A stretch of 15,586 nucleotides of DNA, taken from assembly GCA_017861415.1 (NCBI GenBank), contig JAGFXS010000049.1, positions 1 to 15,586 of the forward strand. The letters run 5' to 3'. The stretch comes from Bacillota bacterium (lineage in GTDB: Bacteria; Bacillota; Clostridia; Oscillospirales; Oscillospiraceae). Positions 7,615-13,801 of the stretch are shown here, in pieces. Position 1 is the stretch's first letter; every line of letters starts with the position of its first letter. Made by a program: the position numbers and the translations under genes. Below the pieces are notes generated by a model. It did no database searches. It saw nothing but the letters and a program-made list of their open reading frames with translations, and was not told the origin of the DNA.

Positions 7615-8217
7615 TCAGGGCAGGGTAAACTCCCGGCTGATTGCCTGTCGAACGTAATCAATATTTTCCTCATTATAAGTCATCTCGCCATTATCAAACA
7701 TCAGGGCAGCCCCGTAAATCAGGGATCGCACCACATAGAGTTTGAAGGCAGTAACTTCAGGGGGCATTCCCACTTGATTGCAGTACTCAGCGACCAGCTT
7801 TTGAGAGGTTGCGCTGAGTGAATGGCGCAAATCGGAAAAATGCATGTCAAAGGTGGGGTCCTTGAGCATCAGGATGGAGCGGAAATGGGAATTCTCCACC
7901 AGAAAGTGGACATAGCGCACTGATATTTCTGTCAACTGCTTCTGAAGATTGTCAGGGTATTTTTGAACGACATCAGGGATGCAGGCTTCCCACTGCTTGT
8001 TCACATAGGAAACAATGGCAGCTATAAAGCTGGTTTTATCCTCAAAATGTTTGTATGGCGCGGCATTAGAGACGCCGCAGGCAGTGGCCACCCGCCTTAC
8101 GGAGAAGTCCTGAATGCCGTGGGCGCTTAGTTCCTGGATACCCGCTAAAATGAGACGCTCGCGAAGCTCACGACTAGGAAGATCAAATGTTGCAGGAATG
8201 TGAAACACCTCTTTCAT
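7615..8217 (-). CDS. TetR/AcrR-family transcriptional regulator, possible regulator of fatty acid synthesis
   Basis: This is a 200-residue protein of typical TetR size. The N-terminal DNA-binding domain spans about residues 17-70, with the helix-turn-helix around 37-60 (FSVRRVATACGVSNAAPYKHFEDKTSF); the GVS...YKHFEDK signature is characteristic. The C-terminal ligand and dimerisation domain (about 75-200) is not one I can assign to a ligand class. The gene lies directly upstream of, and in the same direction as, the fab/acc operon, ending 22 bases before its -35. That makes it the likely regulator, in the position where streptococci carry the MarR-type FabT; this role is inferred from context only. 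The ATG has no clear Shine-Dalgarno sequence, and a small palindrome sits just upstream. Confidence 0.85.
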   Translation of the reverse strand: MKEVFHIPATFDLPSRELRERLILAGIQELSAHGIQDFSVRRVATACGVSNAAPYKHFEDKTSFIAAIVSYVNKQWEACIPDVVQKYPDNLQKQLTEISVRYVHFLVENSHFRSILMLKDPTFDMHFSDLRHSLSATSQKLVAEYCNQVGMPPEVTAFKLYVVRSLIYGAALMFDNGEMTYNEENIDYVRQAISREFTLP

Positions 8218-8229
8218 ACTGTGACCCGG

Positions 8230-8246
8230 AAGCCAGACGCTGGCTT
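8230..8246. promoter_or_regulatory. Small interrupted palindrome in the tetR leader (possible autoregulatory site)
   Basis: AAGCCAG and its reverse complement flank a three-base centre, 12 bases upstream of the tetR start and about 15-31 bases after its predicted transcription start. It could be an operator for autoregulation, or an RNA hairpin in the place where a ribosome site would normally be. Its arms do not match the palindrome before acpP, so the two may not bind the same protein. Confidence 0.4.
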
Positions 8247-8267
8247 GCTGAAGATTCCTTTTTGTTC

Positions 8268-8295
8268 AGTATAGCATGTTTTATTTCTGGGTAAA
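8268..8295 (-). promoter_or_regulatory. Probable tetR promoter (extended -10)
   Basis: On the minus strand TTTACC (8295-8290) and TATACT (8273-8268) are 16 bases apart. A TG dinucleotide one base before the -10 gives an extended -10 element. The predicted start near 8261 leaves a leader of about 44 bases before the tetR ATG. Confidence 0.55.
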
Positions 8296-8442
8296 GAAAA
8301 AAGTAGGGAAATAGATCGTTACTTGGTGTTGCTTAACATTTTGAGTGGGAACGTGCATACCTGCAAATAGCCCCTGGGGGAATATCGTAGCCTACAATGA
8401 ATTTATCTGTGATCAAATGAAGCCGTGGTAGTATATGACGCA

Positions 8443-8476
8443 AAAAAGATCGTGAGCCATGGCTCACGATCTTTTT
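8443..8476 (-). terminator. Intrinsic terminator of the alcohol dehydrogenase gene
   Basis: A perfect 34-bp palindrome centred on CCATGG has its stem flanked by A and T runs, and six Ts follow on the minus strand. It starts 20 bases after the dehydrogenase stop codon. Its symmetry means it could also stop transcription arriving from the other side, isolating the tetR promoter. The stretch 8296-8442 between it and the tetR promoter holds no gene I can support. Confidence 0.85.
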
Positions 8477-8496
8477 GGTGAAGGTTAGAAGAAGGA

Positions 8497-9498
8497 TTAG
8501 ACGTACATAGCCTTCTTGTAGAGCATCTCGATGTCCTTCAGAGTGGTAGCTCTGGGGTTCACCAGGACGTTGCCGCTCTTCATTGCGTCGATAGCCATCA
8601 CGGGGATCTTGTCCTCGGTGACGCCCACGTCTGCCAGGCAGGCGGGGATGCCGATGTCGTTGTTCAGCTCGCGGATAGCGTCCACCAGATCCAGGGGCTC
8701 GAAGCACTCGTCGGCCTTCACGCCGGTGACATACTCATAGATCTTGGCATAACGGCCGTGATCAGCAAGAGCATTGTACTCCAGGATGGTGGGCATAAGC
8801 ACTGCGTTGGCAACGCCGTGTGCCACGTGGAAGTAAGCGGACACGGGGTGGCTCATAGCGTGGATGTTGCCCAGACGAGCAAATGCGAAAGCAACACCGG
8901 CGAAGGTGGACGCTGCCATCATAGCGCAAGCAGCTTCCTTGTCCTGACGGTTTGCCACGAAACGGCGGATATACTTGCCGATGAGCTCCATGGCCTTCTC
9001 GCCCATAGCGTCGGTGAAGGGAGTAGCAGCGGTGTTGATGTAAGCTTCCATAGCGTGGATGAAAGCGTCAATGCCGCAGGCAGCAGCGATGGAGGGAGGA
9101 GCGGTCATGATGAGCTCGGGATCCAGAACTGCATACTTGGGGGAGATCTGGGGACCAAAAGCAGTGAGCTTGTAGTTTCTGGATTCGTCGGTGATAACGG
9201 TGAAGACAGTCACTTCGGAACCGGTGCCGGCGGTGGTGGGGATAGCGATCAGGGGATCGATATCGCCGGGGATCTTGCCGCCGCCTTCATAGTCGGTGAT
9301 GCTGCCGCCGAACTTAGCGACAATGCCGGCTGCCTTGGCAACGTCCATGGGGGAGCCGCCGCCGATGGCTTCGAGGCCACGGTCGGAAATGAGCATAACA
9401 TTATCAGAGCCACAGGCCTTCAGAATGTCGGGAAGTTTCTTCAGAGCGCCCATACCAAACTCGCACTTCTGGAGAATGTTAAAGCTAAAATCGTTCAT
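8497..9498 (-). CDS. Iron-containing (group III) alcohol dehydrogenase with an internal in-frame deletion
   Basis: This 333-residue protein belongs to the family of DhaT, YiaY and butanol dehydrogenases, which interconvert alcohols and aldehydes with NAD(P)H. Family members usually have about 380-390 residues. Metal ligands are all present with normal spacing: D144 and H148 (GIDAFIHAMEAY), H213 (NIHAMSHP) and H227 (HVAHGVANAVLMP). TTAGTGSEVT (88-97) is also intact. The N-terminal domain is not: LISDRGL (36-42) is followed after three residues by GGGSPMD (46-52), whereas DhaT has about 55 residues between these motifs. About 50 residues of the nucleotide-binding fold are missing without a frameshift. 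The substrate cannot be told. It is a single-gene unit with its own promoter and terminator; AAAGGATG lies about 11 bases before the ATG. Confidence 0.88.
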   Translation of the reverse strand: MNDFSFNILQKCEFGMGALKKLPDILKACGSDNVMLISDRGLEAIGGGSPMDVAKAAGIVAKFGGSITDYEGGGKIPGDIDPLIAIPTTAGTGSEVTVFTVITDESRNYKLTAFGPQISPKYAVLDPELIMTAPPSIAAACGIDAFIHAMEAYINTAATPFTDAMGEKAMELIGKYIRRFVANRQDKEAACAMMAASTFAGVAFAFARLGNIHAMSHPVSAYFHVAHGVANAVLMPTILEYNALADHGRYAKIYEYVTGVKADECFEPLDLVDAIRELNNDIGIPACLADVGVTEDKIPVMAIDAMKSGNVLVNPRATTLKDIEMLYKKAMYV

Positions 9499-9549
9499 AG
9501 TTAAGATACATCCTTTCTAATTTCATCTCATCACTCAGCAAGGATTTTG

Positions 9550-9577
9550 CAGGGTGTAGATTCGTTACTCTACCCTG
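9550..9577. repeat. Imperfect inverted repeat at the start of the dehydrogenase transcript
   Basis: On the plus strand CAGGGTGTAGA (9550-9560) faces TCTACCCTG (9569-9577): nine pairs with a two-base bulge and an eight-base loop. It begins where the dehydrogenase transcript should start, so it may be an operator or a 5' RNA hairpin. The fab operon carries a palindrome in the same relative place. Confidence 0.45.
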
Positions 9578-9582
9578 AAACA

Positions 9583-9611
9583 AGTATAACATCATTGGAA
9601 GATGGAGGCAA
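9583..9611 (-). promoter_or_regulatory. Promoter of the alcohol dehydrogenase gene (extended -10)
   Basis: On the minus strand TTGCCT (9611-9606) and TATACT (9588-9583) are 17 bases apart, with TG one base before the -10. The predicted start is near 9576, giving a leader of about 78 bases. A 14-bp palindrome touches the -35 from upstream and an imperfect inverted repeat begins at the start site, so both sides of the promoter carry possible protein sites. Confidence 0.65.
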
Positions 9612-9623
9612 GCACATGTGCTT
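9610..9623. repeat. 14-bp perfect palindrome next to the dehydrogenase -35
   Basis: AAGCACATGTGCTT overlaps the -35 by two bases and extends upstream of it, a usual place for an activator or repressor. A second perfect palindrome, TTGTGCACAA, lies at 9655-9664. TTGTG/CACAA half-sites recall the redox repressor Rex, but the 18-bp spacing of a normal Rex site is not present. Confidence 0.35.
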
Positions 9624-9804
9624 TTCAAATTCTCACAAGAATAGGCATGGAAACTTGTGCACAATGTACATGAAAATGGGGGGAAATAGAGGCTAAAATA
9701 CAACAGGAAGCCGATAAAGGGGGGAGGCGCGATGGAAAACCTGCACCATTGGCGGAGAAAAACAGGATAAAATGAAAGAAAAAATTTTACAGAAAAATAT
9801 TGTC

Positions 9805-9833
9805 TTGACAATTTCACATAATTGGGGTAGGCT
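9805..9833 (+). promoter_or_regulatory. Promoter of the T-box leader and metNIQ
   Basis: A consensus TTGACA (9805-9810) is followed after 17 bases by TAGGCT (9828-9833), a weak -10. A very A/T-rich stretch upstream (about 9770-9800) could serve as an UP element. Transcription would begin near 9840, just before the T-box leader. Confidence 0.6.
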
Positions 9834-9839
9834 AAATAA

Positions 9840-10125
9840 AAATTGAACACCGTAATAACGCGATGAAAAGAAGAGTATGCAGTGAGATACGCTATCAGAG
9901 AGCCCCGGTTGGTGAAAAGGGGTGCGGAAGGGACTGCTGAACATGGTCTTGGAGCGGCTTTGCTGAGGGGAGTTCTTAGGCAAAGACGGGGGTGCCCGTC
10001 ATAGCACAGGAGTATGCTAGTACTCCCCGAGGCGGTATCCGTGAGGGTGCCGTGAACCAAGGTGGTAACACGATTTAACGTCGTCCTTGATGAACTTGCA
10101 AAATTCATCATTGGGCGATTTTTTT
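9840..10125 (+). ncRNA. T-box leader with Met (AUG) specifier upstream of metNIQ
   Basis: The leader has the parts of a T-box riboswitch in order. Stem I has GAGTA followed by TGCAGT, which pairs with ACTGC after the distal arm. The distal arm has AGAGAG and GGTTGGTG. The specifier loop reads GAAC then ATG (9943-9945), so tRNA-Met is the predicted ligand. A stem III-like hairpin (about 10031-10050) precedes the T-box (10059-10072). There AAGG pairs with CCTT (10085-10088) and ACGA with TCGT, around a seven-base bulge TGGTAAC whose first four bases can pair with an ACCA tRNA end. Uncharged tRNA-Met would favour this antiterminator and turn metNIQ on. The last bulge bases are AAC where the consensus has ACC. 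Confidence 0.9.
10080..10125 (+). terminator. T-box-controlled terminator before metN
   Basis: The 5' arm (10080-10094) pairs with 10104-10119: an inner seven pairs (TGATGAA with TTCATCA), a small internal loop, then seven more including two G-T pairs. Seven Ts follow (10119-10125). The 5' arm reuses TCGTCC, which also forms the 3' side of the antiterminator, so the two structures exclude each other, as expected for a T-box switch. Confidence 0.85.
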
Positions 10126-10144
10126 GATGAGAGAGGAGCGTCCT

Positions 10145-11176
10145 GTGGAAGCAATTATACAGATTGAAGGGATGAGCAAGGTCTTTGGCACTGGCTCGGG
10201 GGAGATCACTGCTCTAAACGAAATAGACCTTTCCATAGAAAAAGGCGAAATATTTGGCATCATCGGTTTGTCCGGTGCAGGAAAGAGTACCCTTGTGCGT
10301 TGCATCAACCTGCTGGAAAAGCCAACCCAAGGAATGGTCCGGGTGGCGGGGCAGGAGCTTACAGCGCTATCAAGTGCGGATTTGCGGAAGGCTAGACAGT
10401 CCATCGGCATGATTTTCCAGAGCTTCAACCTGCTGATGCAAAGAACGGTTTTGGACAACGTGTGTTTTCCTTTAGAGTTGCAGGGCGTGTCCCGGGAGCA
10501 GCGCACCAAGCGAGGTATGGAGCTTTTGGAGATTGTCGGTCTGGCTGATCGGGCGAAGGCCTATCCTGCACAGCTCTCCGGCGGGCAGAAGCAGCGGGTG
10601 GCAATTGCCCGAGCGGTGGCTAACAGCCCCCAGGTGCTTCTGTGCGATGAGGCCACCTCGGCCTTAGACCCCAACACCACCCGATCCATTCTGGCGTTGA
10701 TTCAGGAGATTAACCGTTCCATGGGAGTCACTGTTGTGGTGATTACTCATGAAATGAAAGTAATCGAACAGATCTGCCATCGGGTGGCGGTGATTGACAA
10801 AAGTCGCATTGTGGAGATGGGCCGTGTTAGCGAGGTCTTTACCCATCCCAAGAGCAGCATAGCCCGGGAGCTGATTCTGCCCCGCCACGGGGACGGACAG
10901 CCCGGTGGTGAAATTCCACAGCTGGTGGGCAGCCGTGTCATCCGGCTTGTGTTCAATGGCGGCACCGCCTATGAGCCACTAATCGCCAGCCTAGCCATGG
11001 ACCTGGGGATCAAGGTGAATATCCTAGGAGCGGACACCCGAAACATTGAGGGACGGGCCTACGGCTCTATGCTGTTGGGACTGCCTCACGATCCCCTGCA
11101 GGCGGCCCGGGCCATCGCTTACATTGAAGGCCGCCAGGATGTGGATTACGAGGAGGTGCTTGATTACCATGCCTGA
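10145..11176 (+). CDS. metN: Methionine ABC transporter ATP-binding protein
   Basis: MetN powers methionine import through MetI. From the GTG at 10145 it has 343 residues, the same as E. coli MetN. Walker A is GLSGAGKST (41-49), the signature LSGGQKQR (144-151), Walker B VLLCDEA (164-170, with D168 and E169) and the H-loop H202. A C-terminal NIL domain (about 265-340) is present; in E. coli MetN it binds methionine and shuts transport down, so feedback inhibition is likely. The frame is open to a TTG at 10124 and an ATG at 10127, but these sit at the T-box terminator's T-run with no ribosome site. AGAGGAG (10132-10138) lies six bases before the GTG, so that start is chosen. It overlaps metI by eight bases. 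Confidence 0.93.
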   Translation: MEAIIQIEGMSKVFGTGSGEITALNEIDLSIEKGEIFGIIGLSGAGKSTLVRCINLLEKPTQGMVRVAGQELTALSSADLRKARQSIGMIFQSFNLLMQRTVLDNVCFPLELQGVSREQRTKRGMELLEIVGLADRAKAYPAQLSGGQKQRVAIARAVANSPQVLLCDEATSALDPNTTRSILALIQEINRSMGVTVVVITHEMKVIEQICHRVAVIDKSRIVEMGRVSEVFTHPKSSIARELILPRHGDGQPGGEIPQLVGSRVIRLVFNGGTAYEPLIASLAMDLGIKVNILGADTRNIEGRAYGSMLLGLPHDPLQAARAIAYIEGRQDVDYEEVLDYHA

Positions 11177-11870
11177 TTTTTTCAGTGAAACCTTAATTAA
11201 GGTACTTCCCACAATTCCCAAGGAGACCTATGAAACGCTGTACTCCACTGGACTATGCACCCTCTTTGCCTATGTCATTGGCCTACCTTTGGGCATCCTG
11301 CTCGTGGTGGGAGAGCGGGGCGGAATACGGGAGCTGCCGGCGCCGCTGATGACCGTGCTTAATTTCGTCGTGAACATCCTTCGTTCCATCCCCTTCCTTA
11401 TTTTAATGATTATGGCGGTGCCCCTGTCTCAAATCGTGTTTGGCACCAGAATTGGAACGATAGCCTCTCTGATTCCGCTGGTAATCGCCGCCTTTCCTTT
11501 TGTGGCCCGTATGGTGGAGTCCTCCATCCGGGAGGTGGACAGAGGGGTGATAGAGGCGGCCCAGGCGATGGGATGTTCCCCATGGCAGATCATCACTAAG
11601 GTGATGCTTCCGGAGTGCAAGCCGGCCCTGATATCCGGCGCCACAATCGCCCTGACCACCATTCTGGGCTATGGAGCCATGGCTGGTGCCATTGGCGGCG
11701 GTGGTCTGGGTAAGGTAGCCATCAACTATGGCTACCACCGAGGGGTTACTGACGTGATGTACTTCACCGTCATTCTCCTGATTATCCTTGTTCAAGTCTT
11801 CCAGTCTGTTGGTACATGGCTGGCTGTGAGATGCGATAAACGAATTACTTCGACGAAGAAAGGAAAGTGA
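11169..11870 (+). CDS. metI: Methionine ABC transporter permease
   Basis: MetI, 233 residues, forms the membrane channel of the importer. About five hydrophobic segments are seen (roughly 23-48, 62-90, 97-116, 153-178 and 196-218). The EAA loop that docks on MetN reads EAAQAMGCSPWQIITKVMLP (129-148), with the expected Gly135 and the closing LP. The ATG at 11169 lies within the end of metN and has GAGGAGG upstream; an earlier in-frame codon at 11046 lies deep in metN and is not needed. It ends six bases before metQ. Confidence 0.94.
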   Translation: MPDFFSETLIKVLPTIPKETYETLYSTGLCTLFAYVIGLPLGILLVVGERGGIRELPAPLMTVLNFVVNILRSIPFLILMIMAVPLSQIVFGTRIGTIASLIPLVIAAFPFVARMVESSIREVDRGVIEAAQAMGCSPWQIITKVMLPECKPALISGATIALTTILGYGAMAGAIGGGGLGKVAINYGYHRGVTDVMYFTVILLIILVQVFQSVGTWLAVRCDKRITSTKKGK

Positions 11871-11875
11871 AAAGT

Positions 11876-12706
11876 ATGAAAAAATTTCTTGCCCTGACAC
11901 TGAGTTTGGTGTTCTGCATTGCCCTTCTGGCTGGCTGTGGCACCAAAACGCCCCCCGCGGAACCCGAAACCGCAACAACTGTCATTAAGGTCGCCGCAAC
12001 GCCCGCTCCCCACGCAGAGATCCTGGAGGTTGCCAAGAGCATACTAGCCGAGGAAGGCATTGATCTGCAGATCGTGGAATTCACCGACTACATCCAGCCG
12101 AACCTGGCAACAGAGTCTGGAGATGTGGATGCCAACTACTTCCAGCATATTGACTATCTCAACAGCTTCAACCCCTCCAACAACACCCACCTGGTGAATG
12201 CGGCTGAGATCCATTATGAGCCCTATGGACTGTATCCCGGTAAGACTGCTACCATTGAAGAGCTGGCCGACGGCGCACAGATCGCTGTGCCCAACGATCC
12301 CTCCAACGAGGCCCGCGCCCTGCTGCTTCTGGAAGCACAGGGGATCATCAAGCTGGCAGAGGGCGTTGGCCTGGCCGCCACTGCGCTGGACATCGTGGAG
12401 AACCCCAAGAACGTGGAAATCGTGGAGATGGAAGCAGCTTCCCTGCCCGGCGCCCTGTCCTCTGTTGACATGGCTGTCATCAACGGCAACTACGCAATCG
12501 GCGCAGGTCTTTCCGTAGCCAATGACAGCGTAGCCGTGGAAGATGCTGACTCCGCCGCCGCCGCCCAGTATGCCAACATCATTGTGGTGAAGGAAGGCAA
12601 TGAGAACAACGAGGCAGTGCAGGCCCTCATCAAGGCTTTGAAGTCCGACACCGTGCGTGATTTCATCAACAACACCTATGACGGCGCTGTGGTACCCCTG
12701 TTCTAA
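11876..12706 (+). CDS. metQ: Methionine-binding lipoprotein of the ABC transporter (NLPA family)
   Basis: MetQ, 276 residues, is the extracytoplasmic receptor that hands methionine to MetI. It has a signal peptide (KK, then a hydrophobic stretch) ending in the lipobox LAGC, with the lipidated cysteine at C21. The mature protein begins with a Thr/Pro/Glu-rich linker, then IKVAATPAPHAEIL, the NLPA-family start, followed by VEFTDYIQPNLA, DANYFQHIDYL and VPNDPSNEARALLLLEAQG, all typical of MetQ. The ATG at 11876 has AAAGGAAAG upstream at good spacing; a GTG at 11867 abuts that site and is unlikely. The D-/L-methionine preference cannot be told. Confidence 0.93.
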   Translation: MKKFLALTLSLVFCIALLAGCGTKTPPAEPETATTVIKVAATPAPHAEILEVAKSILAEEGIDLQIVEFTDYIQPNLATESGDVDANYFQHIDYLNSFNPSNNTHLVNAAEIHYEPYGLYPGKTATIEELADGAQIAVPNDPSNEARALLLLEAQGIIKLAEGVGLAATALDIVENPKNVEIVEMEAASLPGALSSVDMAVINGNYAIGAGLSVANDSVAVEDADSAAAAQYANIIVVKEGNENNEAVQALIKALKSDTVRDFINNTYDGAVVPLF

Positions 12707-12839
12707 TAAAATAGCACAAAGACCATAAAATAGCCGCCCTTCATGGGTGGTGCTGGTAAAGAAGTATTGCAAAACCATTATCAATGCTAACTTTATGAGC
12801 GGACACCCGAGGCGAGGGCCTCATGACAATAAACTCAAC

Positions 12840-12883
12840 ACGCAAAAGACGCACTCGCTGGAAAGAGGGTGCGTCTTTTGCGT
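12840..12883 (+). terminator. Intrinsic terminator after metNIQ
   Basis: Two perfect 15-base arms (12840-12854 and 12869-12883) flank a 14-base loop. The stem core is GACGCAC/GTGCGTC with A and T runs at its base, so it can work in either direction. The 133 bases between the metQ stop and this hairpin hold no gene, only a weak GC stem near 12734-12750. Confidence 0.85.
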
Positions 12884-12887
12884 ATGC

Positions 12888-12934
12888 TTACCGCAATGGG
12901 GGCTTTGGGCGGCTGGGCGGGCTTCTTGCGGTAA
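12888..12934. repeat. 9-bp inverted repeat enclosing a G-quadruplex-type motif
   Basis: TTACCGCAA (12888-12896) and its exact reverse complement (12926-12934) are 29 bases apart. The spacer on the plus strand holds four G-runs: GGGGG (12898-12902), GGG (12907-12909), GGG (12915-12917) and GGG (12919-12921), with loops of 4, 5 and 1 bases, which meets the usual quadruplex pattern. It lies about 65-110 bases upstream of the -35 of the two-component operon and just after the metNIQ terminator. Function is unknown; a regulator-binding site is one possibility. Confidence 0.6.
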
Positions 12935-12997
12935 CGATCGGTCTGTCAGCTGGTGCGCCATAGCAATATCAAGTTGGAGTGGCACAGGCATTTGTAA

Positions 12998-13026
12998 TTG
13001 TGTCGGGTTCCTTTTTATGCTAAAAT
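12998..13026 (+). promoter_or_regulatory. Probable promoter of the two-component operon
   Basis: TTGTGT (12998-13003) and TAAAAT (13021-13026) are 17 bases apart, with TG one base before the -10 (extended -10). Transcription would begin near 13033, which rules out the ATG codons at about 13020-13034 as efficient starts for the regulator. Confidence 0.55.
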
Positions 13027-13070
13027 TATTTATGAAACGACATTATTTCCCAAGGAAGGTGAAGCATATA

Positions 13071-13799
13071 TTGAAAATTGCCATATGTGAAGACCAACCC
13101 CAGGAGTTGGAAACTATACATACCTATATAGCCGAATATCTTTCCGCTCAAATGGCGGAAGCAGAGGTTCGTTTGTTTTCCCACCCTGACGCACTGCTGA
13201 TGGCCATGGAAACGGAGAGCTTTCACCTTTACATACTGGACATTGTCATGCCCATGGTCAGCGGATTGGAACTGGGTAAAGAAATCCGCCACCTTGACCG
13301 TGAAGCGCAGATTATCTATGTCACCACAGAGCCACAGTTTGCCTTGCAGGCCTATGCAGCAAGTCCCATTAATTATCTGATTAAGCCGGTGGACAGACAA
13401 CAGCTCTTTGACACGCTGACCCTCGCCGTCTCCAAAATGGATTTAACTGAGGAGCAGACGTTTACCGTGAAAACTACCGAAAGTCTGCGCGTCATCAAGC
13501 TGGCGGACATAGCCTGTTGTGAGTACCGCAGCCACATTGTCATTTTTACTTTGACAAACGGTGAAGATATTATAAGCCGCACCATTCGGGAGAGCTACGC
13601 GGAATATCTATCAACTATCTTAAAGGACAAGCGATTTCTTCAATCTCACACCTCTTTTGTGGTCAATATGCGTCGAGTGGAACGGTTCGCCAAGGACAGC
13701 TTTACCCTGCGCGGCGGAAAAATCATTCCCATTGCTCCAAAGCAGTATGCAACAGTGCGAGATACCTATATGGACTATCTGATGGCAAAGGGGAATTGA
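13071..13799 (+). CDS. LytTR-family (AgrA-like) response regulator
   Basis: This 242-residue cytoplasmic regulator has a receiver domain (1-120) and a LytTR DNA-binding domain (about 130-240). The receiver has the acidic pair E7/D8, the phosphorylation site D57 in LYILDIVMP, T85 and K105 in NYLIKP. The LytTR part includes the conserved FLQSHTSFVVNMRRV block. The TTG at 13071 is chosen because AAGGAAGGTG lies nine bases upstream and the product then begins MKIAICEDQ, as AgrA-like regulators do. A GTG at 13059 and ATGs further up are in frame, but they lie within the ribosome site or at the predicted transcription start. The kinase gene follows after two bases. Targets are unknown; no autoinducer genes are visible nearby. 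Confidence 0.9.
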   Translation: MKIAICEDQPQELETIHTYIAEYLSAQMAEAEVRLFSHPDALLMAMETESFHLYILDIVMPMVSGLELGKEIRHLDREAQIIYVTTEPQFALQAYAASPINYLIKPVDRQQLFDTLTLAVSKMDLTEEQTFTVKTTESLRVIKLADIACCEYRSHIVIFTLTNGEDIISRTIRESYAEYLSTILKDKRFLQSHTSFVVNMRRVERFAKDSFTLRGGKIIPIAPKQYATVRDTYMDYLMAKGN

Positions 13800-13801
13800 T
13801 C

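Noticed and set aside
9628..9646. Rex operator upstream of the dehydrogenase
   Set aside because: As an 18-bp site it has about five mismatches to the consensus; only the half-site resembles Rex, so it is kept merely as part of the palindrome cluster.
9485..10111. 208-residue minus-strand open frame across the adh-met intergenic region
   Set aside because: It is antisense to the T-box leader, has no recognisable domain and a low-complexity Phe/Ser/Cys-rich composition; it is a by-product of the structured RNA region.
12743..12790. Fifteen-residue peptide frame ending in Cys after metQ, considered as a signal peptide for the AgrC-like kinase
   Set aside because: No ribosome site, no leader helix or acidic tail as in AgrD, and it lies before the metNIQ terminator.
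12809..12822. GAGGC/GCCTC hairpin after metQ
   Set aside because: The stem is only five pairs with no T-run; the hairpin at 12840-12883 is the convincing terminator.
12747..13070. Long N-terminal extension of the response regulator
   Set aside because: It runs through the metNIQ terminator and the regulator's own promoter; receiver domains start about where the TTG at 13071 places it.
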